Positions 25,555 to 32,808 of a stretch of 64,000 nucleotides of DNA are shown here, piece after piece. The notes beneath the pieces are model-generated. The model had not been told where the DNA came from. It ran no database searches and saw only the letters and a list, made by a program, of their open reading frames with translations. The stretch is from an uncultured Bacteroidales bacterium (GTDB lineage Bacteria > Bacteroidota > Bacteroidia > Bacteroidales > Paludibacteraceae). The first letter of the stretch is position 1. Each line of letters opens with the position of its first letter. Location of the stretch: positions 62,001 through 126,000 of the forward strand of contig CACXCA010000022.1 of NCBI GenBank assembly GCA_902766045.1. The letters run 5' to 3'. The position numbers and the translations under genes were made by a program.

Positions 25555-26316
25555 ATGTACAAGAAGCTATTAATCCTATCCATCATCCTTTATTCACTTC
25601 TTTCTTGTGAAAGCAATATTTCGTCATCCCAAAATCATGACGAATCTGATACTATTAGCAATCCAAAGGAAAACACAAAAGAAATATCTGATGATTTTGA
25701 TGATTTTGACGAATTTGTGGAAGATGAGGATGAGCACTGCACACTTTACGACGGTCTTCGTCCATCCAGGAATCTACGCGACCCCAACAAAATGCACATC
25801 AAAACAGGAAGAGAAGTAGGACTAAAAGAACCTTTCAGGAAAAATGCAGACTTTCTAGCCGTAAGGGATTCAATAGTCGAATCTGGATTCCTTCAATATG
25901 TGGAAAATGACACCTATTACCGAAAAAAAAGGATGAAACACTCCTACCCTTATCTGACGCCAGAGGCTATTGCCCTACTCAAGGAGATAAGTGTTCGTTT
26001 CAACGAAAAACTAAAAGCTAAACGAATGCCAGAATATTCGCTACAACTCACCTCGTGCCTCAGAACACTAGAGAGTCAAACGAAACTACGAAAGAAAAAT
26101 CGCAATGCCACACGAGACACTTCCAGCCACGTCTTCGGAGCATCCTTCGACATATCTTATTGGGAATTCTATCGCAATAAAGATGGACGAGTATGTCAAT
26201 ATAAGATTTTACAGGATCTTCTTTCAAGAACCATAAGGGAGGTAAGAAACGAAAAAAGATGTTTGGTCATCAAAGAAACAGGACAGTTCTGTTTCCATTG
26301 TACCGTTATTCGATAA
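25555..26316 (+). CDS. DUF5715 lipoprotein, peptidase M15-like
   Basis: This 253-residue protein has a lipoprotein signal (lipobox SLLSC, Cys about residue 18), a very acidic linker (Asp/Glu-rich, about residues 42-62) and a C-terminal domain resembling zinc D,D-peptidases of family M15. SSHVFGASFDIS (about residues 188-199) gives the H-x6-D zinc pair, and a late His in CFHCT (about residue 249) could be the third ligand. Family DUF5715 is a reasonable name. Inference: an outer-membrane or periplasmic peptidoglycan-trimming enzyme. It begins 8 bp after the thioesterase and ends 5 bp before recO. Confidence 0.78.
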   Translation: MYKKLLILSIILYSLLSCESNISSSQNHDESDTISNPKENTKEISDDFDDFDEFVEDEDEHCTLYDGLRPSRNLRDPNKMHIKTGREVGLKEPFRKNADFLAVRDSIVESGFLQYVENDTYYRKKRMKHSYPYLTPEAIALLKEISVRFNEKLKAKRMPEYSLQLTSCLRTLESQTKLRKKNRNATRDTSSHVFGASFDISYWEFYRNKDGRVCQYKILQDLLSRTIREVRNEKRCLVIKETGQFCFHCTVIR

Positions 26317-26321
26317 ATATC

Positions 26322-27047
26322 ATGCAACAAAAAACTGATGCCATAGTTTTAAAACTGCAAAAATTTAAAGATAATGCCTCCATATTACATCTTTACACTC
26401 GTGAACTAGGAAGAACCTCCTTGATTCTTTATGGAGCACAAAGCAAAAAGAAAGGGAATGCAATAGCCTATCTGCACCCATTGTCAATTATCTCTATTGA
26501 TGTCAATATTCGCAACAACAAAGAATTGAATGTTATCCATGAGGTAAAAGAAGAGGATTCAACAATGGATCTGCTATTCAATCCCATAAAAAGTGCAATA
26601 GCCTTCTTTATCGCAGAAGTTTTATTACAGGTCCTTCGAACCAACGAACGTGATAGTCTTCTTTTTGATTTCATACGGAATTCCATCCTTATACTGAACC
26701 ATGAGACAAAGAAACTAGGCAATTTTCATATCGCTTTTCTACTTCGATTATCTCGATTCCTAGGATTCCAACCCACATTTGAAAATCCCCTTTCAAATTC
26801 CTTCTTTGACTTAAAACAGGTAGAATTCACTTCTCGGCAACCAACTCATCCTCATTTCCTCCAGTTCGACGATACAAAGAAAATGTTCCTCATACTCCGA
26901 ATGAACTACCGAAATTTCCATCTTTTCCAATTTACAAAGGCTGAACGATCAGAAGTAATCGACAAAATACTTGAGTACTACAAGATCCACATTCAAAACT
27001 TTGGAACCCTAAAATCCATCTATGTTCTCAAAGAACTTTTCGAGTAA
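26322..27047 (+). CDS. recO: DNA repair protein RecO
   Basis: The ATG at 26322 is used; the frame is open further upstream but those codons overlap the DUF5715 gene, and RecO proteins begin close to this Met (MQQKTDAIVLKLQKFKDNASI). The 241-residue product has the N-terminal OB-fold (about residues 1-80, HLYTRELGRTSLILYG) and the helical C-terminal region. RecO loads RecA on SSB-coated DNA together with RecR and anneals complementary strands. As in other Bacteroidota, the zinc-finger Cys residues of the Thermus/Deinococcus-type protein are not evident. It ends the four-gene run. Confidence 0.88.
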   Translation: MQQKTDAIVLKLQKFKDNASILHLYTRELGRTSLILYGAQSKKKGNAIAYLHPLSIISIDVNIRNNKELNVIHEVKEEDSTMDLLFNPIKSAIAFFIAEVLLQVLRTNERDSLLFDFIRNSILILNHETKKLGNFHIAFLLRLSRFLGFQPTFENPLSNSFFDLKQVEFTSRQPTHPHFLQFDDTKKMFLILRMNYRNFHLFQFTKAERSEVIDKILEYYKIHIQNFGTLKSIYVLKELFE

Positions 27048-27183
27048 TCTTTGCAATACATTTTTCAATGTTAATAAATAACCAACATAAAAATTCATAA
27101 TGTAAAGATAAATACATAATTTCGCACAAAAATCTTATAATTGTAAGATATTCAGTTTTTATTCGTTCTAATAATTTAGATCT

Positions 27184-27564
27184 ATGGCAGAAAAAACACG
27201 ATACTCAGATGCCGAATTGGAAGAATTCAAAGAATTAATCCTAGAGAAACTTGAGGCAGCCAAACGTGATTACGAATCACTAAAAGCAAGTATGGCTAAT
27301 CTTGATGGCAACGACACAAGTGACACATCACCTACCTTTAAACAATTGGATGAAAGTGCAACCACAATGACCAAAGAAGAGGCAGGAAGATTAGCACAAA
27401 GACAGATGAAATTTATTCAACACCTACAAGCCGCTTTGGTTCGTATAGAAAACAAAACCTATGGCATTTGTAGAGAAACAGGGAAATTGATTCCTAAAGA
27501 ACGTCTTAGAGCAGTGCCTCATGCAACATTGTGCATTGATGCTAAAAAAAATGGAGTAAAATAA
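27184..27564 (+). CDS. TraR/DksA family transcriptional regulator with reduced zinc finger
   Basis: This 126-residue protein has the coiled-coil N-terminal part of DksA-like factors (about residues 8-85) and the C-terminal YGIC.ETGKLIPKERL.AVPHATLC motif (about residues 93-116). In canonical DksA the finger has four Cys in two CxxC pairs; here only one Cys of each pair remains, so normal zinc binding is unlikely. DksA-type proteins bind the RNA polymerase secondary channel and modulate promoters with ppGpp. It lies alone and is closed by the terminator at 27581, upstream of lspA. Confidence 0.88.
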   Translation: MAEKTRYSDAELEEFKELILEKLEAAKRDYESLKASMANLDGNDTSDTSPTFKQLDESATTMTKEEAGRLAQRQMKFIQHLQAALVRIENKTYGICRETGKLIPKERLRAVPHATLCIDAKKNGVK

Positions 27565-27580
27565 CCCTCTAGTTCATATA

Positions 27581-27616
27581 AGTTAGGAATTCTCTATACA
27601 GAATTCCTAACTTTTT
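27581..27616 (+). terminator. Rho-independent terminator between the DksA-like gene and lspA
   Basis: Perfect 13-bp stem AGTTAGGAATTCT (27581-27593) with 27600-27612, 6-nt loop, followed by TTTTAT. Only 14 bp separate it from the lspA ATG, so it may attenuate rather than fully block lspA. Confidence 0.8.
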
Positions 27617-27630
27617 ATCTATAAATTCGG

Positions 27631-28284
27631 ATGACAAAAAAACAAAAATCAATAGCTGCTGTTGCTTTCATCTTTTTGATCTTGTTGGTGGATCAATTGG
27701 TGAAAATTTATGTCAAAACCCATTTCTATCTAGGTGAAGTCGTCGAAGTCTTTAGCTGGTTCAACATACGTTTTGTTGAAAATAACGGAATGGCTTTCGG
27801 AATAGAATTATTTGATAAAATATACCTTACCATCTTTCGTATCATCGCAATCGGTTTCATCGGTTACTATCTTTTCAAAATAATAAAAAAGGACTACAAA
27901 CTAAGCTATATACTATGCGTATCTGCGCTAATCGCAGGTGCGTTCGGAAACATTATCGACTGCATATTCTATGGCGTAATCTTTGAACCAAGCCTATTCC
28001 ATGTTGCAGAAATGTTCCCTGAAAACGGAGGATATGCGCCGCTCTTCTATGGAAAAGTTGTCGATATGCTTCAATTCCCACTCATAGACACATATCTCCC
28101 CGAAGGATTACCTTGGATCGGAGGATACCATTTCACCTTTTTCGATCCTGTCTTCAACATAGCTGATTCAGCCATCTGCATCAGTATCTTTTATGCTCTA
28201 CTTTTTGAATGGAAGGATTACATAAAAAAAGAGTTTTTCACTAACCCCAAAAAGGAAAATAACAGTTCATCCGATGAGATATAA
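27631..28284 (+). CDS. lspA: Lipoprotein signal peptidase (signal peptidase II)
   Basis: This 217-residue inner-membrane aspartyl protease removes signal peptides from diacylglyceryl-prolipoproteins. Conserved blocks are VDQLVK (about residues 21-26), FVENNGMAFG (about residues 48-57), the catalytic Asp in GNIIDCIFYG (about residue 110) and the second in FNIADSAI (about residue 181). It is longer than the E. coli enzyme (164) because of an extra loop of about 55 residues between the two catalytic Asp, as commonly found in Bacteroidota. The many lipoproteins in this window depend on it. It overlaps the following DUF4296 gene by 11 nt. Confidence 0.95.
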   Translation: MTKKQKSIAAVAFIFLILLVDQLVKIYVKTHFYLGEVVEVFSWFNIRFVENNGMAFGIELFDKIYLTIFRIIAIGFIGYYLFKIIKKDYKLSYILCVSALIAGAFGNIIDCIFYGVIFEPSLFHVAEMFPENGGYAPLFYGKVVDMLQFPLIDTYLPEGLPWIGGYHFTFFDPVFNIADSAICISIFYALLFEWKDYIKKEFFTNPKKENNSSSDEI

Positions 28285-28657
28285 CCACAACATTCTTCTT
28301 CTCCTCATCCTATTTTTATTGCCCTGTTGTCATCCAGACATCGGGAAACCTATCATCCCCGAAGATAAGATGTCTCTCATAGTGGCTGACTTCTATCTAA
28401 TGCAATCAACATTGGCTCAATTCGACCTGCCAAACAACGAGAGAAGACCCTACTACTATGCTCAATTACTGGAAAAGTACGGATACAATGAAGCTGAGTT
28501 TGACTCTTCTCTTGTATGGTACACTCAACACTTTGATGTGTTCGAAAAAGTATATGATAATGCATATAAAATACTAGAACAAAAAAAGGATTCCCTGGAG
28601 AGATCAATCAATACCACTACCGATGTTGCCCCCTCTCCTAATCCATCTGCCCAATAA
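28274..28657 (+). CDS. DUF4296 lipoprotein
   Basis: This 127-residue protein has a lipoprotein-like signal (hydrophobic about residues 6-17, then LPCC) and a DUF4296-type helical domain: IIPEDKMSLIVADFYLMQSTLAQ and a YGYNEAEFDSSLVWYTQH segment. Function is unknown; in Bacteroidales it commonly sits next to lspA. It starts inside lspA (11-nt overlap), implying coupled translation. The tail is Thr/Pro/Ser-rich. Confidence 0.82.
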   Translation: MRYNHNILLLLILFLLPCCHPDIGKPIIPEDKMSLIVADFYLMQSTLAQFDLPNNERRPYYYAQLLEKYGYNEAEFDSSLVWYTQHFDVFEKVYDNAYKILEQKKDSLERSINTTTDVAPSPNPSAQ

Positions 28658-28658
28658 C

Positions 28659-28997
28659 ATGAAGAGATACGCAGCCAACAAAATTTATCTTTCAGAAGAT
28701 ATCTATTACACAAATGCGATTATTGAACTGGACGATAACCATACTCTTACCAATGTAATGTTGTTATCCGACTCTCTTGAACTCCATTCTACCCCCTTCT
28801 TCAATGGAATAATCTTACCCTTTAATGCCTCCTACTGTAAAACACATTTACAAAACACCTGGCATGAATCCCTTCACGCTATTTTTAACCATCAGGTCTT
28901 TAAACCCGGTGATAACATTCCAAACCTCTCTCTTCTCTCTGGGAAACTACTTCTATCCCAAGAAGATCTTAGAAACATTCAAATAGGAAATCTGTGA
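28659..28997 (+). CDS. Conserved-looking small hypothetical protein (112 residues)
   Basis: The ATG at 28659 (MKRYAANKIYLSED) directly follows the DUF4296 stop by 1 nt; an in-frame ATG at 28623 lies in the previous gene and is not used. The product has no signal peptide, contains several short beta-like stretches (YYTNAIIELD, TNVMLLSDSLELHS, FNGIILPF) and ends near ILLSQEDLRNIQIGN. The beta pattern and position recall the N-terminal lobe of amidohydrolase-like proteins, but no metal motif is present, so I give no function. It probably belongs to the lspA transcript. Confidence 0.65.
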   Translation: MKRYAANKIYLSEDIYYTNAIIELDDNHTLTNVMLLSDSLELHSTPFFNGIILPFNASYCKTHLQNTWHESLHAIFNHQVFKPGDNIPNLSLLSGKLLLSQEDLRNIQIGNL

Positions 28998-29004
28998 TAA
29001 CAAC

Positions 29005-29598
29005 CTACTCGATCTTGAGTCCTTCCACCTTTTGTAATCTGTTTATGATTTTATCATAATCACGAACTCGGATTTGCAATAACATCTTACAATCATTATC
29101 AAAGGTCTGCTCCAAAACAGTAGGATTCTCATCCTTAATAATCTTCATCACATCATTCATAACTAAATACCCAAAATAAATAGTGAAACTCACCTCTACT
29201 TTTTTCTCGATAATTTCATTGTGATCTATAGCATCCAACGTAGCCTCGCGATAGGCTGTAATCAAACCACTTGTTCCCAATAATGTTCCACCAAAATAAC
29301 GAACTACCACTACAAGAACATTCACCAAATCCTTTGACACCAACACACCTAATATAGGCTTACCTGCCGTTCCAGAAGGTTCTCCATCATCATTAGCTCT
29401 CGTTTCTATCATGGTTGGATGAATCCTATAGGCATAACAAACATGTCGGGCATCATGATATTTTTTTCGGAAATCCTCTACTATAGATTTGATCTGCTCC
29501 TTAGTGGATACAGGGAAAGCAAAAGAATAAAATTTACTTCCCTTATCTTTATATAGACCCTCAGACATTGAGGGAAGTGTCAAATAGGTATCTTCCAT
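29005..29598 (-). CDS. YigZ/IMPACT family protein
   Basis: This 197-residue protein has the IMPACT/UPF0029 N-terminal domain with HDARHVCYAYRI (about residues 48-59) and the hallmark DDGEPSGTAGKPIL (about residues 71-84), and a C-terminal domain of unknown function (about residues 135-197). The family is widespread; a role in translation control or proteolysis has been proposed from the eukaryotic relative but the bacterial role is not settled. It is transcribed alone, convergent with the lspA cluster (7-bp gap). A TAGATTTG element ends only 4 bp before its ATG, so the mRNA may be nearly leaderless. Confidence 0.88.
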   Translation of the reverse strand: MEDTYLTLPSMSEGLYKDKGSKFYSFAFPVSTKEQIKSIVEDFRKKYHDARHVCYAYRIHPTMIETRANDDGEPSGTAGKPILGVLVSKDLVNVLVVVVRYFGGTLLGTSGLITAYREATLDAIDHNEIIEKKVEVSFTIYFGYLVMNDVMKIIKDENPTVLEQTFDNDCKMLLQIRVRDYDKIINRLQKVEGLKIE

Positions 29599-29638
29599 AA
29601 TGCAAATCTACAAAAAATAGACAAATAAAGTATATTAT

Positions 29639-29668
29639 TTGCATACAATGAAAATTTTATTACTTTTG
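29639..29668 (+). promoter_or_regulatory. Bacteroidota-type promoter for the ATPase gene
   Basis: TTG at 29639-29641, 19-bp spacer, TACTTTTG at 29661-29668: exact consensus. The ATG at 29698 lies 29 bp after the -7 element. Confidence 0.8.
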
Positions 29669-29697
29669 CATTATTATAAAATAATAATTTATAGAAT

Positions 29698-30822
29698 ATG
29701 CAATCTAATCCATTCATAATCAGTGGTTATATTTCTCCAGAATATTTCTGCGACAGGGAGACAGAGACGGAACGTCTATTGCATGAGGTTGAGAATGGCA
29801 ATAACGTAGCAATCATTGCTACACGCAGGATGGGAAAGAGTGGTTTGATCAGACATGCCTTCCAACGAAAGGAGGTCTCATCAAATTATTATACCTTCTT
29901 TGTGGATATCTATTCAACCAGGTCGTTACGCGAATTCGTTTTTATGTTGAGTCGAGAGATATTAGAGAAGTTGAAACCGTATGGAATGAAGGCGTTACAA
30001 GGCTTTTGGAACAGTGTCAAGTCATTGCAGACAGGTATATCGTTTAGTCCGATGGGAGATCCCTCCTTTAATTTTCAGTTGGGTGACTTGCGGCAATCGG
30101 AGAATACGTTGGATGAGATTTTCAACTATTTGAAACATGCAGACCGTCCTTGTCTGGTGGCGATTGATGAGTTCCAACAGATAGCGACTTATCCAGAGAA
30201 GAATGTGGAGGCTTTGTTACGATCATACGTGCAACAATGTTCGAATGCGAGGTTTATCTTTTCGGGTAGTCAACGTCATACGATGGGGGTTATGTTTTCT
30301 AGTCCGGCGAGACCATTCTTTCAAAGTGTATCCATGATGCATTTGGAGGCAATCGACGAAGAGAAATACAAACTCTTTGCCTGCAATCATTTTGAAAAAA
30401 ATGGTAAAAAGTTGCAATCTGAAGTTGTTTCGGAGGTGTTCCGTATTGCACAGGGAATCACATGGTATGTTCAGAAACTTTTCAATACGCTATATGCTAA
30501 GACGGCAAAGGAAGAAACCTGTACGAAAGAGATGGTTCAAGCATCATTGGATGAGATCCTTTCGACTATGGATTATACCTATCGGGAGACGCTATTCCGT
30601 ATGCCTGAAAAGCAGAAAGAGGTGTTCATTGCCATCGCCAAAGAGGGACGCGCTAAATCAATCACATCAGGATCCTTCATTCATAAGTATCGTTTGCCCT
30701 CCTCCAGCACGGTTCAATCGGCTGTGAAGGGATTACTGGAACGCGACTATCTTACTTTTGAGCAAGGAGAGTATTCAGTGTATGATCTCTTTTTGTCATA
30801 TTGGATTCAAAAAAATTATTAA
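29698..30822 (+). CDS. Archaeal-type (PF01637-like) AAA ATPase
   Basis: This 374-residue protein begins with NPFIISGYISPEYFCDRE and has Walker A as ATRRMGKSGLI (about residues 42-52), Walker B as CLVAIDEFQQI (about residues 150-160) and a sensor-like FSGSQRH (about residues 192-198), followed by a C-terminal winged-helix-like part (SSTVQSAVKGLLERDYL, about residues 340-356). This matches the ATPase group first described in archaea that is multicopy in Bacteroidales. Codon use differs from its neighbours: many TTG, AAG, GAG and CGT codons, which suggests acquisition. The partner is unknown; no associated DUF4143/nuclease domain is fused here. Confidence 0.85.
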   Translation: MQSNPFIISGYISPEYFCDRETETERLLHEVENGNNVAIIATRRMGKSGLIRHAFQRKEVSSNYYTFFVDIYSTRSLREFVFMLSREILEKLKPYGMKALQGFWNSVKSLQTGISFSPMGDPSFNFQLGDLRQSENTLDEIFNYLKHADRPCLVAIDEFQQIATYPEKNVEALLRSYVQQCSNARFIFSGSQRHTMGVMFSSPARPFFQSVSMMHLEAIDEEKYKLFACNHFEKNGKKLQSEVVSEVFRIAQGITWYVQKLFNTLYAKTAKEETCTKEMVQASLDEILSTMDYTYRETLFRMPEKQKEVFIAIAKEGRAKSITSGSFIHKYRLPSSSTVQSAVKGLLERDYLTFEQGEYSVYDLFLSYWIQKNY

Positions 30823-30865
30823 TGAGAAAAAAATGATTCAACTGATACACTAATCTATTAACAAT

Positions 30866-32707
30866 ATGACTCATAACAAACTAAATACTATAGTTGCACT
30901 ACTACTGTCTTTCACCGCCTTATTGTCACCAACAGTTAAAGCCAATAATGCGATATATACCATCCATGATGATATACTGATAATCAACGAAGGTGTGACA
31001 GAACTGACGAAGGAAGACCTTCGAGGAGTTCGGGACAGACAGATCATGAAGGTTCAACTTCCTTCCTCATTGAAAAAGATTGGCAAGGAAACTTTTATGT
31101 ATAATTCTCACCTGGAAAGCATCAATCTACCTTCATCGCTTATCGAAATTGGAGACTCAGCTTTTTATCAATGCTGTGAACTAAAGAACATCGACATACC
31201 TATTACAATACCCAAAATCGGTACTGACGCATTTTATGGTTGTAAAAAAATAAACAAGTTGATCTACTACGACTACGGACGTCGATGCTACGGTTGGGTT
31301 GGAGAAAAAACGTTATGTACGAATGAACTTGTCATTTCCAACGATGTTATTGCCATCAACGACTATGCTTTTTACAATACTGAACTTGAACATATTGTTC
31401 TACCTGAAGGATTGGAAAGCATCGGAAAGGACGCATTCCCCTATTCATTGGAAGAGATTAACATTCCAAACACTGTTGAATACATAGGTGATTTTGCTAT
31501 CAATACAGATACAAAAATCGACAATAAATCAAAGCTCTTGCTATATGCCAACAACACAAAATGTTACGGATGGATTGGCGATCAAGATTCTTGCCCTGAA
31601 AAATTAGTCCTTCCGGAAGGCATTACTTACATTAATAAAAATGCATTTAACAATAATAATACCATTAAAGAGATCCATTTCCCCGAAAGCTTAAAGAACA
31701 TAAACGCATCTGTATTAAGCAATTGTGAAAATTTGGAGACCGTAGTTCTTTCCAAGGAACTCAACTCAATAGGATATCGGGCCTTCGCGAACTGCGATAA
31801 ATTGAAAAACATTAACATCCCCGACAAGTGTGATATTGATGACGAAGCTTTCCAATCATGTGATTTGCTGAATTTCTTACTATTAAGCCACAATGGTACG
31901 ATGTGTAACGGTTGTACCAATAAAGATTATTTTGGACAAATCGTTATTCCATCTAGTGTTGTGATCATAAGTCCATACGCTTTCAGAGATTGTTATAATA
32001 TCAAAGAATTTATTCTTCCAGAGGGATTGCAAACGATTGGCGAAAGAGCTTTTGAAGAGTGCCAGTCTATCGAGAAATTCGTAATGCCCAATTCTGTTCG
32101 TCTTGTTGGAGACAATCTATTCAATAACTGTATCTATTTAAAGGAAGTGCAACTATCCAACTCACTATCCAGTATTTCGTCCTATATGTTCTCAAATTGT
32201 AGATCGTTGGAAAATATTGAAATTCCAGCATCAGTGACGGAGATTAATGAACATGCTTTCGAAGAGTGTACAAGATTAAAGAGCATAAATATTCCTGAAA
32301 ATGTTCAAGCCATTAACCCTTACACTTTCTCTGGTTGTTCCTCTCTTGAAAGCATCCAATGGCCTTCAAAACCAATTTCAATCTCATATTATGCGTTTTA
32401 TAATTGCAAGAATCTTTCCATAGAGAAATTACCCAAAGGCACAAAAGTCAACCGGGATGCATTTGGCATTAGCAAACTCACCTATTATACAGAAGAAATA
32501 GCAAAAATCCAAGGCCAAATATTCGCCATTCTTCTATTTTTGATAGTGACATCCATATCTGCATGGTTGATTCATAACTTGAAAGAGTATTCATGGAAGA
32601 AATCGATCAAAATTGTTTTACTCGTTGAATTAGGCATTGCCATACTATTGTTTATATGTTTATTTATACTCATAATGCTTTTCGTCAAAAGTGGTTATCA
32701 CGGCTGA
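30866..32707 (+). CDS. BspA-like leucine-rich repeat (LRR_5) protein with C-terminal membrane hairpin
   Basis: This 613-residue protein has a signal peptide (about residues 1-26, TVKA), then LRR_5/BspA-type repeats such as LPSSLKKIGKETFMYNSHLESINLP, interrupted three times by Cys-containing islands (CYGWVGEKTLC, CYGWIGDQDSC, and a degenerate CNGCTNKDYFG). The last ~60 residues hold two hydrophobic segments (ILLFLIVTSISAWLI and LVELGIAILLFICLFILIML) with a positively charged loop. BspA-like proteins mediate adhesion to host proteins or other bacteria in characterised oral species; here a membrane-anchored form is inferred. It is 43 bp downstream of the ATPase. Confidence 0.85.
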   Translation: MTHNKLNTIVALLLSFTALLSPTVKANNAIYTIHDDILIINEGVTELTKEDLRGVRDRQIMKVQLPSSLKKIGKETFMYNSHLESINLPSSLIEIGDSAFYQCCELKNIDIPITIPKIGTDAFYGCKKINKLIYYDYGRRCYGWVGEKTLCTNELVISNDVIAINDYAFYNTELEHIVLPEGLESIGKDAFPYSLEEINIPNTVEYIGDFAINTDTKIDNKSKLLLYANNTKCYGWIGDQDSCPEKLVLPEGITYINKNAFNNNNTIKEIHFPESLKNINASVLSNCENLETVVLSKELNSIGYRAFANCDKLKNINIPDKCDIDDEAFQSCDLLNFLLLSHNGTMCNGCTNKDYFGQIVIPSSVVIISPYAFRDCYNIKEFILPEGLQTIGERAFEECQSIEKFVMPNSVRLVGDNLFNNCIYLKEVQLSNSLSSISSYMFSNCRSLENIEIPASVTEINEHAFEECTRLKSINIPENVQAINPYTFSGCSSLESIQWPSKPISISYYAFYNCKNLSIEKLPKGTKVNRDAFGISKLTYYTEEIAKIQGQIFAILLFLIVTSISAWLIHNLKEYSWKKSIKIVLLVELGIAILLFICLFILIMLFVKSGYHG

Positions 32708-32719
32708 TTCCTAATAAAT

Positions 32720-32750
32720 AAGGGAGAATCTCATCATGAAATTCTCCCTT
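32720..32750. terminator. Hairpin between convergent LRR and helicase genes (first)
   Basis: Stem AAGGGAGAAT (32720-32729) pairs with 32741-32750. The T-tract is weak on the plus strand (CTATATGG); on the minus strand ATTTATT follows. Likely shared termination with the next hairpin. Confidence 0.55.
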
Positions 32751-32759
32751 CTATATGGT

Positions 32760-32790
32760 TCAACCGAAGGACTCACAAGAGTTCGGTTGA
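32760..32790. terminator. Hairpin between convergent LRR and helicase genes (second)
   Basis: Stem TCAACCGAA (32760-32768) pairs with TTCGGTTGA (32782-32790), 19 bp from the helicase stop. No clear T-tract; plausible stabilising 3' hairpin for the minus-strand mRNA. Confidence 0.45.
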
Positions 32791-32808
32791 TTCATTCAAT
32801 TAGTACTA

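Noticed and set aside
29005-29598. YigZ as part of the lspA operon
   Set aside because: It is on the opposite strand and convergent with that cluster.
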